From Yeosuana marina (GTDB lineage: Bacteria; Bacteroidota; Bacteroidia; Flavobacteriales; Flavobacteriaceae), in the NCBI RefSeq assembly GCF_011762485.1, contig NZ_JAAKGI010000001.1, positions 449,962 through 513,961 on the forward strand: 64,000 nucleotides of DNA. Direction: 5' to 3'. A program made the translations under genes and the position numbers. Below, piece after piece: positions 27,109-35,938 of the stretch. Numbering within the stretch: position 1 is the stretch's first letter; every line of letters starts with the position of its first letter. The notes under the pieces were generated by a model, which ran no database searches, was not told the DNA's origin, and was given only the letters and a program-made list of their open reading frames with translations.

Positions 27109-29844
27109 ATGAAAAAAACTACTCAATTTTTATTGTTAACTGTAGCTCTTGTTTTTTCTACAGTTGCCATGGCACAAAGTACTATTACAGGTACTGTAAT
27201 TGATGCTGAGGTTAATGCACCACTTCCTGGTGCAAACATCATAGAAAAGGGAACTACAAACGGTGTTTCTTCAGACTTTGATGGTAAGTTTACTTTAACA
27301 ACTAAAGCTACTTCAGGACAGATTGTAGTATCTTATGTTGGTTACGGATCTGTTACTTTATCTTTTAATGGAAGTCAAGATCTAGGTCAGATTACTTTAT
27401 CAGCTGATAATTCTTTGGGTGAGATAGTAATTGTAGGAATTGCAGATGTTGCAGTAGATAGAAAAACACCTATCGCTGTTTCTTCGATTAAAGCATCAGA
27501 AATTGCTTTAAAAGTAGGAAACATGGAATTTCCTGAAATTATGAACAGCACACCTGGTGTTTATGCTACAAAAACAGGAGGAGGATACGGTGACTCAAGG
27601 ATAAGTTTAAGAGGTTTTGATCAGACGAATACATCAATTTTGATTAATGGTCAGCCCGTTAATGATATGGAAAACGGATCGGTTTATTGGTCAAACTGGC
27701 AAGGTCTTACAGATGTGGCTTCTGGAATTCAGATTCAGAGAGGTGTTGGAGCATCAAGATTGGCGGTACCTTCAGTTGGTGGTACAATATCTATTTTCAC
27801 TAAAGCTTCAGAGCGTACTCAAGGAGGTTCTGTAGCTCAAGTTATTGGTAATGATGCTTACACTAAAACAACAGCATCTTACAGTACAGGTCAAAATGAT
27901 AAAGGTTGGTCTAGTAGTTTCTTATTATCTAAATGGTCTGGTGATGGTTATGTAAATGGCACCAAAGGATCAGGATGGACTTATTTTGCAGCGGTTGGAT
28001 ATGCTCCAGAAGGGTCTAAGCACGAATTTAACTTCTCTTTCTTAGGTGCTGGACAATGGCATCACCAACGTTCTTCTTGGGTATCTATCCGTGATTACCA
28101 AAACTTTGGTGATAGTGGAATCGACAGAAAATGGAACACTGACGCTGGATTTTTAAATGGTGAAGAGTTCAACATGAGAAGAAACTTTTACAACAAACCT
28201 TTAGCTACCTTTAACTGGGATTATGAAATAACTGATAACATTAAATTAGCAACGTCATTATACGGTTCTGCCGGTCGTGGTGGAGGTACTGGTCCAAGAG
28301 GTAATAATTTCCGTAATAGTGATATCGACTTATATCCTTTTAATATCGACTTAACGGAGCACTTAAATAATAGAGGTAATGGTGCAGCCTCAAGAAACCC
28401 TGACGGATCAATCAATTTTGATAATGTAGTTAATGTAAACAGAACTACTACAACCCCATACTCTGGAGCAATAAGCGGCTATAACGGTCTTTTAATTGGA
28501 TCTAATGGATTTAGAGATGATGGTGTTAACAGAGCTGTACTTGTTAGAAGAGCTTCAATGAACTCTCATGACTGGGTTGGAATGATTTCTAATTTAGATA
28601 TCAAAACAGGTAAAATGAGATATAGTGTTGGTGTTGATTTACGTGATTATACAGGTTATCACTACCGTGCTTTAGAGAACCTAATGGGCTTAGATGCTTA
28701 CTATTCTACCGGTAACCAAAATAGTGCAGGCGAAATTATTGAAACGACTATCGATGCATCTCCTTTCAAGAAAACTGGTTTAAAAGGACCAAAAATTGAT
28801 TATTATAACATTGGTTATGTAGGATGGCAAGGTTTTAACGGGTTAGCAGAATACTCTGGTGATTCATTTACTGCTGTATTACAAGGTGGATTATCAAATC
28901 AGTCATTCCAAAGAGAAGATTTATTTGATCAGCCTACCAATCCTTTAAGTAAAAAGAAAAATGTTGGTGGTGGCTACATAAAAGGTGGTGCCAATTATAA
29001 CCTTAATGATGCTAATAATGTATTTTTTAATGCTGGTTATATTAGTCGTCAACCAAACTTTGATGCAGTATTCCCTGGTTTTGCAAATGACATTAATCCA
29101 GATCTTCAAAACGAAAAAATCACTTCTTTTGAAATAGGTTACGGATTGAGATTACCATCATTTACAATGAATATAAACTTATATACAACAAAATGGGGTA
29201 ACCGTTTTATTTCTAGAAGTTTTACAATTGATGGTGGTGCTACAGGTACAGCTCAGTTTAAAAACATTGAAGAATTACACAACGGATTTGAATTAGAAGC
29301 AAACTATACACCAACCTCTAATTTGAAGTTAAAAGGAATGTTATCTATAGGAGATTGGAAATATACTAAAGATTTTACATCAACATTGTTTGATGATACC
29401 AATACACAAATTGGAACAGGAACCCTATACACTAAAGATGCTAAAATAGGTGATGCTGCTCAGTTTGTTGCTTTCATGCAAGCAGATTATAGTGTTAGTG
29501 ATCATTTAGCCTTTGATTTAGGTTGGAGAAATGTTAATAACCTATATGCTGATTACAGTATTCTAGATTCTGATTTTACGCAACCTGATAATAAAGGTGC
29601 ATTGAAACTTCCTGCTTATAATTTAATTGATTTAGGTGCTACTTACCGTTTCAATTTATTTGGAAATAATGCTTCAGCTAGATTAAATATCAATAACTTA
29701 TTTAATGAAGAATATATTGCAGAATCAAATACTAACATTCATGCAGATGGATCTAACCCAACTTACAAAGGTATTGATGTTAGAAACTCTGTTTGGTTTG
29801 GATTTGGAACTACATGGAATTTCTCTTTAAGATATAATTTCTAA
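27109..29844 (+). CDS. TonB-dependent outer-membrane receptor
   Basis: A 911-aa outer-membrane transporter driven by TonB. Signal peptide 1-22 (cleavage AMA/QS). Residues 24-105 form a carboxypeptidase-regulatory-like domain (TGTVIDAEVNAPLPGANI ... VSYVGYGS), as in SusC-type receptors. The plug follows (RISLRGFDQTNTSILINGQP, SVGGTISIFTKAS), then the 22-strand barrel, ending in F (FSLRYNF). There is no SusD-like lipoprotein next to it, which differs from glycan-uptake pairs, so the ligand cannot be inferred. It is flanked by terminators on both sides and is likely transcribed alone. Confidence 0.93.
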   Translation: MKKTTQFLLLTVALVFSTVAMAQSTITGTVIDAEVNAPLPGANIIEKGTTNGVSSDFDGKFTLTTKATSGQIVVSYVGYGSVTLSFNGSQDLGQITLSADNSLGEIVIVGIADVAVDRKTPIAVSSIKASEIALKVGNMEFPEIMNSTPGVYATKTGGGYGDSRISLRGFDQTNTSILINGQPVNDMENGSVYWSNWQGLTDVASGIQIQRGVGASRLAVPSVGGTISIFTKASERTQGGSVAQVIGNDAYTKTTASYSTGQNDKGWSSSFLLSKWSGDGYVNGTKGSGWTYFAAVGYAPEGSKHEFNFSFLGAGQWHHQRSSWVSIRDYQNFGDSGIDRKWNTDAGFLNGEEFNMRRNFYNKPLATFNWDYEITDNIKLATSLYGSAGRGGGTGPRGNNFRNSDIDLYPFNIDLTEHLNNRGNGAASRNPDGSINFDNVVNVNRTTTTPYSGAISGYNGLLIGSNGFRDDGVNRAVLVRRASMNSHDWVGMISNLDIKTGKMRYSVGVDLRDYTGYHYRALENLMGLDAYYSTGNQNSAGEIIETTIDASPFKKTGLKGPKIDYYNIGYVGWQGFNGLAEYSGDSFTAVLQGGLSNQSFQREDLFDQPTNPLSKKKNVGGGYIKGGANYNLNDANNVFFNAGYISRQPNFDAVFPGFANDINPDLQNEKITSFEIGYGLRLPSFTMNINLYTTKWGNRFISRSFTIDGGATGTAQFKNIEELHNGFELEANYTPTSNLKLKGMLSIGDWKYTKDFTSTLFDDTNTQIGTGTLYTKDAKIGDAAQFVAFMQADYSVSDHLAFDLGWRNVNNLYADYSILDSDFTQPDNKGALKLPAYNLIDLGATYRFNLFGNNASARLNINNLFNEEYIAESNTNIHADGSNPTYKGIDVRNSVWFGFGTTWNFSLRYNF

Positions 29845-29866
29845 TATAGTCTTTATTTAAAATTTT

Positions 29867-29897
29867 AAAAACCGCTTCATTTGAAGCGGTTTTTTTA
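29867..29897 (+). terminator. Rho-independent terminator after the TonB receptor
   Basis: Stem ACCGCTTC (29871-29878) with GAAGCGGT (29883-29890), extended by A/T pairs and followed by a T run: a strong canonical terminator. Confidence 0.85.
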
Positions 29898-29948
29898 TAT
29901 ATACATATTGCTTCACAATTTAAAATAGATGAGTATTTATTTAATTAC

Positions 29949-29956
29949 TACATTTG
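29949..29956 (+). promoter_or_regulatory. Putative -7 box of the four-TM protein gene
   Basis: Perfect TAnnTTTG box (TACATTTG), 30 bases before the ATG at 29987; no TTG at the usual distance upstream. Confidence 0.35.
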
Positions 29957-29986
29957 TAATTCAATAAAAATTAAAAAAATTATTCG

Positions 29987-30424
29987 ATGTATAATACTGT
30001 CATAACAATTCATTCCTATTGGGCCTATGTAGTCCTTATAGTTTTACTAATAGCTGTAATAAATGCCATATACAAAAGCGTTGCAGGTAAAGAATACGAA
30101 GCTAGAGATTTTAGAATTTCACTGTTTACTTTAATCGTATCGCATATTCAATTGCTTATTGGTTTTGTACTGTATTTTGTGTCTCCAAGATTTGATTTGT
30201 GGAGCGAGTTAGGAGGAAAAGTAATGAGTAATTCATTAGCAAGGTTATACCTTGTAGAGCATCCTTTTGTAAATATTATTGCTGTTACTTTAATAACTAT
30301 TGGTTATTCAAAACATAAAAAGAAGTTAACTTCACAATCTAAATTGAAAATAATAGCTATTTTTTATACCATAGCGTTGGTGTTATTTTTATCGCGTATT
30401 CCTTGGAGCACTTGGATGGGATAA
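29987..30424 (+). CDS. Four-helix integral membrane protein, possible cytochrome-b-like
   Basis: A 145-aa protein with four hydrophobic helices (about 10-30, 45-65, 90-105 and 122-140). Histidines lie in or next to helices (H9 in ITIHSYWAYV, H53 in IVSHIQLLIG, H92 in VEHPFVNIIA), a pattern seen in small b-type cytochromes and heme-copper-like membrane proteins. I recognise it as a conserved Flavobacteriaceae protein without an established function; heme binding is a guess from histidine placement. It stands alone between terminators. Confidence 0.7.
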   Translation: MYNTVITIHSYWAYVVLIVLLIAVINAIYKSVAGKEYEARDFRISLFTLIVSHIQLLIGFVLYFVSPRFDLWSELGGKVMSNSLARLYLVEHPFVNIIAVTLITIGYSKHKKKLTSQSKLKIIAIFYTIALVLFLSRIPWSTWMG

Positions 30425-30451
30425 TAGTTAAAAGATTAAAATTTATAGTAT

Positions 30452-30482
30452 GGCCTATCAGAAGTTTAAATTCTGGTAGGCC
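30452..30482. terminator. Bidirectional terminator between converging genes
   Basis: Inverted repeat GGCCTATCAGAA (30452-30463) with TTCTGGTAGGCC (30471-30482), one G-U pair, 7-base loop. A/T-rich sequence on both sides lets it serve the membrane-protein gene and the converging EEP gene. It overlaps the EEP stop codon. Confidence 0.65.
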
Positions 30483-31528
30483 TATTTAATTTCTTTAATT
30501 ACATAAACATACACAGGAAAATGGTCGCTATAGCCTCCTGTAAATCCTTCATATCCCCAACTTCTATAAGGATATCCTTTGTATTGTCCACTTTTTTGAG
30601 TTAAATAGGATGCGTTAAAAATGCCTGCTTTAAAAAACTTGTAGGTAGAAAAGTCTTTATCGACCCACGGTTCTGTCATCATTATTTGGTCAAATAAACT
30701 CCATGAATCTCTGTAAGCAGTTGTTCCCAAGCCATTTCTATAGAAATTCTCATAGGGGTTATATAGTCCTTTAAATCGTACTTTAGTCTTCTTTCTTTTG
30801 GTTTTTAATACATCTTTGACGCTCGGACTTGTTGGGTCATCATTTAAATCGCCCATGATAAAAACCTTAGCATACGGATCTATAATTTGAAGTGAATCAA
30901 CCAAATGCTTAGTAAGCTTTGCTGCTGCAATCCGTTTAGGATTACTGTTGATGCCTCCGCGTCTTGAAGGCCAATGGTTAACAATAATATGAATAAGATC
31001 TCCATCTAATTGTCCACTCACTAATAACTGATCTCTAGTAAAAACACGTTTTCTGTTATCATCATAAATCTTTAATTCATGACTACTTGAGGAAATTGGA
31101 ATAAAAAGATTTTTTTGGTATAACAGAGCGACATCAATACCACGAATATCAGGTGACGGATATTGAATAATCCCATAATCCTTTTTATATAACAAAGAAT
31201 CATTTATAAGAGTTTCTAAAACTTCTCTGTTCTCAACTTCTGAGACTCCAATAAGGGCAGGCGTATTATGGGTGTCTGTAAAACCAATATCAGCAATCAC
31301 TTTTGCCATATTGTGAATCTTCTCTTTATAAACTTTAGAACGATTGGTTTTAAGTTCCATAATAGGACTAGACTCATCAAACTTAGTAGGGTCATTAATA
31401 GTATCGAACAAGTTTTCCAAATTATAGAATGCTACTGTATGTATTTTATAGGTTTTTTTGGCTTGAGCTTTTATTGGAGATAAAGAACTTAGCAAAAGGA
31501 GAACCATAATACACTTTAATAGTTTCAT
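30482..31528 (-). CDS. Secreted endonuclease/exonuclease/phosphatase (EEP) family protein
   Basis: A 348-aa metal-dependent phosphoesterase of the DNase I-like fold. It has a signal peptide (1-21, cleavage near IKA/QAKK), so it acts outside the cytoplasm. Fold motifs: FYNLENLFDT (34-43 region, metal Glu near by), GVSEVENREVLE, NHWPSRRGG, MGDLNDDPTSPS and the C-terminal SDHFPVYVYV with the catalytic Asp-His. Substrates of this subgroup may be DNA, RNA or phosphoesters. It is divergent from a TonB receptor gene, and the shared upstream region holds a long inverted repeat. A close paralogue without a signal peptide lies at 37591-38559. Confidence 0.9.
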   Translation of the reverse strand: MKLLKCIMVLLLLSSLSPIKAQAKKTYKIHTVAFYNLENLFDTINDPTKFDESSPIMELKTNRSKVYKEKIHNMAKVIADIGFTDTHNTPALIGVSEVENREVLETLINDSLLYKKDYGIIQYPSPDIRGIDVALLYQKNLFIPISSSSHELKIYDDNRKRVFTRDQLLVSGQLDGDLIHIIVNHWPSRRGGINSNPKRIAAAKLTKHLVDSLQIIDPYAKVFIMGDLNDDPTSPSVKDVLKTKRKKTKVRFKGLYNPYENFYRNGLGTTAYRDSWSLFDQIMMTEPWVDKDFSTYKFFKAGIFNASYLTQKSGQYKGYPYRSWGYEGFTGGYSDHFPVYVYVIKEIK

Positions 31529-31551
31529 GAATAGCGGATAAGATTAACACT

Positions 31552-31600
31552 ATTTTTATTACAAAATATAATTAAAAATAATATAATTTGTAATAAAAAT
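31552..31600. promoter_or_regulatory. Inverted repeat in the divergent EEP/TonB promoter region
   Basis: Two 14-bp perfect inverted arms (31552-31565 and 31587-31600, each reading TTTGTAATAAAAAT outward) separated by 21 bp. Reading outward on either strand, the arm is followed within a few bases by GTTAAT, so each gene sees nearly the same upstream sequence. The arrangement suits a shared operator or two matched promoters. Confidence 0.5.
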
Positions 31601-31664
31601 GTTAATTTGTGACATATAAAAAATCTTTTTAACAAGAATAAGGGGTGTAAATACAAAATTAAAC

Positions 31665-34478
31665 ATGAAAAGTAGGTTGTTTATTTTTTTGTGGGTTACT
31701 TTATTTACGGGTGCAACTTTTGCACAAGAAACACTAATAAAAGGGAGTGTAAAAGATGCTATTTCTTTTGAACCTCTTCAAGATGTTACTGTTACTATTG
31801 AAGGTACTGAACAGACTACTAAAACCAATGCTTTAGGAGAGTTTTTGTTTTCTTCTAATATTCCATTAGGCGAACAAGTTTTAAGGATAGACAAAGACGG
31901 ATTTATTAGTAAAAGATATCCTATAACGGTTAATGAATTTAAAACGGTAAATATTACCGATATGACTTTGGAATATGATAATGTTGCGGCGCAAAACTTA
32001 TTTACTATTACATTATCGGATGATGAATTGGATAATGACGAAAATGGATTAGGTAATATTTCTGGTTTATTGCAGGCGTCTCTTGATGTTTTTCAACGTA
32101 CTGCAGCTTTTGAGTTTAGTTCGTCTTTTTTTAAAATACGAGGGTTAGATTCTGAAAATAGTTCCATTTTGATTAATGGTATAGACATGAACAAAATTTA
32201 TAATGGTCGTCCGCAATGGAGTAATTGGGGTGGATTGAATGATGTCTTACGAAATCAGGATCTTACTTTTGGATTACAGCCATCCAGTTATCAATTTGGA
32301 GGTATTTTAGGCACAAACAATATCAATGTAAGAGCATCAAAAATGTCTCCTGGAGGACGTGTCACGTATTCAAATAGTAATAGAAGTTATGCCAATAGAT
32401 TTATGGCAACATATGCTTCTGGGTTATTGAAATCAGATTGGGCGTATACGGTGTCTCTTGGCAGGCGCTGGGGTAACGAAGGATATCAGGAAGCAACGTT
32501 ATATGAGGCCAATTCGTTATTTGTTTCTGTTGAAAAAGTTTTTAATGATACCCATAGTTTGAATTTTACAGGCATATACGCGCCTAACCGAAGAGGAAAG
32601 TCGTCTCCTAATACGCAAGAGGTTTATGATTTAAAAGGAATAAAATATAATGAATATTGGGGTTGGCAAGAGGGTAACAAACGAAACTCACGTATTAAAG
32701 AAGTGGTTGAACCTATTTTAATGTTAAACCATTATTGGACTATAAATAGTAAAACAACTTTAAATACCAATATCGGTTATCAGTTTGGGAAATTTGGAAA
32801 TAGTCGATTAGCCTATGGAGGAGCAACTCGTATTGTAACTGCTGACGGTCAGGAATCGTTTGAAAGTGGCGGACGAAATCCAAGTCCTTCATATTATCAA
32901 AAACTACCGAGTTATTTTGAACGTAATTTCCCTGATGATTTAGAATTTGCTTACGGTGCCCAACAAGCTTTTTTAAATGATGGACAAATTAATTGGCAAA
33001 GTATGTATGATGCCAATATGATTAATGCGACTCAAGGGAAAAATTCGACCTATATGCTATATGAAGATAGGGTAGATGATAAACAGTTAACCATAAATTC
33101 TATCTTAAATGCTGAATGGAATGAGCATATATTAGTTGATGCATCCATAAATTATAAGAAACTAAAGTCTGAAAATTTTGCAGAGGTTTTAGATCTTTTG
33201 GGGGGAACAGGGTTTTTAAATGTAGATAGTTTTGACGGCGTTCAGTTCAATTTAAAAAACCCAAATACTATTGCTGGTGAAGGAGATACATACGGATATC
33301 ATTATAATATGTTGGCTAATGTGCTTTCTGCATTCGCTCAAATGCAATTCAACTACAATAAAACCGATTTTTATGTTTCAACAAGTTTAACCAATACTCA
33401 ATACCAACGCGAAGGATTATTTCAAACTGAAACTTTTGCGGATAATTCTTTTGGAAAAGGCGAAAAACTATCTTTTTTAGGGATAGCCACCAAAGCGGGC
33501 TTCACGTATAAACTAACAGGAAAACACGTATTTAATGTGAATGCAGGCTATATTACCAAAGCGCCATCTATAAGAAATAGTTATACGAACTCGAGGTCAA
33601 ATCATAATATTGTTCCTAATATTTTAGAAGAAAAAATAAGCACGGTTGATGTTAATTATATTTTTAGATCGCCGACTATTAAAGCAAAACTTACAGGCTT
33701 TTATACGCAACTAAAAAATGCCAATGAAATTTCATTTTTCTTTGCTGATGGAATTGGTAATATTATCGCCGATTCAGGAACACAACAATCGGGAACTGAT
33801 GACACCGAATTTATTCAAGAAATTTTGCAAGGCATCAATAAAAACCATTTAGGGGCTGAGTTTGGTGTGGAATTTCAGGTGACACCCACAATAAAGCTAA
33901 AAGGAGCAGGATCTTTTGGGCAATACACTTATGCTAATAATCCCGATTTGTATCTGTCTTCCGATAGATTTGAGAATGTGTATTTAGGGAAATCCTATTT
34001 AAAGAATTACAAACTGGCTGCGGGTCCACAGCAAGCATATTCAGTAGGGTTTGAATATAGAGACCCCGACTATTGGTGGTTTGGTGCTACGGTAAATTTT
34101 TTCAAGAATACGTATGTGGACATAAGTCCGCTAACACGAACTAATAATTTTTATACGGATGTTGATGGCTTACCTTTTATTGATTATGATGAAAATTTAG
34201 CCAAAGCATTATTAAAACAAGAACGCTTTGATGATTATATGGTGGTTAATTTAATTGGTGGAAAATCTTGGAAAATAAAGCAATACTATATTGGGCTTTT
34301 TGCAAGTGTGAATAACCTGTTAGATGAAGTTTATAAAACAGGCGGATTTGAACAAGGAAGAAATGCGAATTACAGACAATTAAGAGACGATCAAGCTTTA
34401 GATAAACCTGTTTTTGGTTCTAAATATTGGTACGGTAGAGGGACTAATTATTTTATGAATGTATATGTTAGATTTTAA
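31665..34478 (+). CDS. TonB-dependent outer-membrane receptor of the EEP/DUF5689 cluster
   Basis: A 937-aa outer-membrane transporter. Signal peptide 1-20 (cleavage ATFA/QE), a carboxypeptidase-regulatory-like domain (about 22-110, IKGSVKDAISFEPLQDVTV), a plug with KIRGLDSENSSILINGID and FGGILGTNNINVRAS, and a barrel ending in an aromatic residue (NYFMNVYVRF). The next gene, 12 bases on, encodes a DUF5689 surface lipoprotein in the place a SusD-type partner usually takes. With a secreted phosphoesterase divergently transcribed, the cluster may take up nucleic-acid fragments or other phosphoester compounds; this is inference from context. Confidence 0.92.
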   Translation: MKSRLFIFLWVTLFTGATFAQETLIKGSVKDAISFEPLQDVTVTIEGTEQTTKTNALGEFLFSSNIPLGEQVLRIDKDGFISKRYPITVNEFKTVNITDMTLEYDNVAAQNLFTITLSDDELDNDENGLGNISGLLQASLDVFQRTAAFEFSSSFFKIRGLDSENSSILINGIDMNKIYNGRPQWSNWGGLNDVLRNQDLTFGLQPSSYQFGGILGTNNINVRASKMSPGGRVTYSNSNRSYANRFMATYASGLLKSDWAYTVSLGRRWGNEGYQEATLYEANSLFVSVEKVFNDTHSLNFTGIYAPNRRGKSSPNTQEVYDLKGIKYNEYWGWQEGNKRNSRIKEVVEPILMLNHYWTINSKTTLNTNIGYQFGKFGNSRLAYGGATRIVTADGQESFESGGRNPSPSYYQKLPSYFERNFPDDLEFAYGAQQAFLNDGQINWQSMYDANMINATQGKNSTYMLYEDRVDDKQLTINSILNAEWNEHILVDASINYKKLKSENFAEVLDLLGGTGFLNVDSFDGVQFNLKNPNTIAGEGDTYGYHYNMLANVLSAFAQMQFNYNKTDFYVSTSLTNTQYQREGLFQTETFADNSFGKGEKLSFLGIATKAGFTYKLTGKHVFNVNAGYITKAPSIRNSYTNSRSNHNIVPNILEEKISTVDVNYIFRSPTIKAKLTGFYTQLKNANEISFFFADGIGNIIADSGTQQSGTDDTEFIQEILQGINKNHLGAEFGVEFQVTPTIKLKGAGSFGQYTYANNPDLYLSSDRFENVYLGKSYLKNYKLAAGPQQAYSVGFEYRDPDYWWFGATVNFFKNTYVDISPLTRTNNFYTDVDGLPFIDYDENLAKALLKQERFDDYMVVNLIGGKSWKIKQYYIGLFASVNNLLDEVYKTGGFEQGRNANYRQLRDDQALDKPVFGSKYWYGRGTNYFMNVYVRF

Positions 34479-34490
34479 GAATTAGAAAAT

Positions 34491-35924
34491 ATGAAGGCTA
34501 GATTTTTAAGTATTTTGGTTAGTATCGTGTTTATGTTGTCTTGCGTGAATGACGACGATTACAGCATACCAACTCCAAAAGATGGAGATAACATAACAAT
34601 TCCAGCAAATCAATTAACCACCTTTAAAACCTTATATTCAAGATATGCGCAAGCAGTTGCAAATGGTAATGCGATAGCTATTATTGATGAAGAGGAAGAT
34701 TTATATGTTGAAGGGTATGTGATATCCAGCGATCAAGCAGGTAATTTTTTTAAAGAACTCATCATTCAAAATAAAGTAGATGATAGCAATCCGGACGACG
34801 ACCCAAGATTTGGTATACGAGTAGATGTTAATGTAGGAAGTTTATCTGATACCTATGAGTTTGGAAGAAAAGTGTATATAAAATTGAATGGCTTAACCAT
34901 AGGTGAATCTAATGGTGTGTTAACGCTTGCCAAAGGCGAAGACCAAAATTTAGAACAAATACAGGAATTTGAATACAGAAAGATACTTATTAGAACTTCC
35001 GAAGTTGTTGAAATTAAACCCAAAGTAGCCTCTTTGATGGATTTAACTGAAGCAGACCAAAACACGTTAATTCAATTAAACAATATGCAACTTAATAGAT
35101 TTGAGCTTGGCGCAACCTATGCCAGTGAATCCTTTGATGAATTTGATGGTTTTAGACTGTTGGAAAATTGCGATTCGGGTATTTCTATTTTTTTGCAGAC
35201 TAGTACGTATGCAGATTTTAAATCACTCATTGTACCACAAGGGAAGGGTAGTGTTACAGGTATATTTAGTAGAGATTTTGGTGATGATTTTAATGTGTTC
35301 ATCATCAATAGTGCAGCAGATATAAATTTTGAAAGTAATGAACGCTGTGACCCTATGGAATTAAATTGTGGGTTAGCCACGACATTAGGTTCAGCGAATT
35401 TGCTAACGGAAGATTTTGAATCTCAAAAAAATAATAAGCCCATAGAAATTGATGGTTGGACCAATTATATTGAAGCAGGAAGCGAAGCATGGGAAGCCTA
35501 TTCGTCAACATCATCTAATGCATCGTTAGGGCGGTCGGCTCGATTTCAATCGGCAAGTTCTGGTGATGAAAGTAACATAGGTTGGCTCATAACACCAGCA
35601 ATTGATTTAGATACTCATCAAGGTGTAACATTGCGTTTTAAAACTTCTAATAGTTTAGCCGATAGTAGTTTTATGGAGGTTTTATATTCGCTTGATTGGG
35701 ATGGTACTGAAGCCAACATAACATCTGCAACATGGGGCGTGCTTTCTGCGGCTTATGTGGTAAAAGATACCGATTCTTTTGTGCCTTGGTTTAACTCTGG
35801 TAGTGTCGATTTATCCTGTGCTTCAGGCACTATGTATATAGCCTTTAAATATACGGGTAGCGGACAAGATAATTTTGATGGCGTTTATGAATTGGATGAT
35901 ATTAGTATTGATTATGTGCCTTAA
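34491..35924 (+). CDS. DUF5689 surface lipoprotein with choice-of-anchor J domain
   Basis: A 477-aa lipoprotein with lipobox FMLSC (C18). Residues about 40-285 match DUF5689 (TTFKTLYSRYAQ, then EGYVISSDQAGNFFKELIIQ), an OB-like domain found in surface proteins of Bacteroidota and often near nucleases. The rest (about 300-477) is a choice-of-anchor J, jelly-roll-like domain: LLTEDFESQ, WLITPAIDLD, FKYTGSGQDNFDGVYELDDI. It is likely the ligand-binding partner of the TonB receptor 12 bases upstream. It converges with the following minus-strand gene with only a 14-base gap and no obvious terminator. Confidence 0.85.
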   Translation: MKARFLSILVSIVFMLSCVNDDDYSIPTPKDGDNITIPANQLTTFKTLYSRYAQAVANGNAIAIIDEEEDLYVEGYVISSDQAGNFFKELIIQNKVDDSNPDDDPRFGIRVDVNVGSLSDTYEFGRKVYIKLNGLTIGESNGVLTLAKGEDQNLEQIQEFEYRKILIRTSEVVEIKPKVASLMDLTEADQNTLIQLNNMQLNRFELGATYASESFDEFDGFRLLENCDSGISIFLQTSTYADFKSLIVPQGKGSVTGIFSRDFGDDFNVFIINSAADINFESNERCDPMELNCGLATTLGSANLLTEDFESQKNNKPIEIDGWTNYIEAGSEAWEAYSSTSSNASLGRSARFQSASSGDESNIGWLITPAIDLDTHQGVTLRFKTSNSLADSSFMEVLYSLDWDGTEANITSATWGVLSAAYVVKDTDSFVPWFNSGSVDLSCASGTMYIAFKYTGSGQDNFDGVYELDDISIDYVP

Positions 35925-35938
35925 TGTTTTTTTAATGG

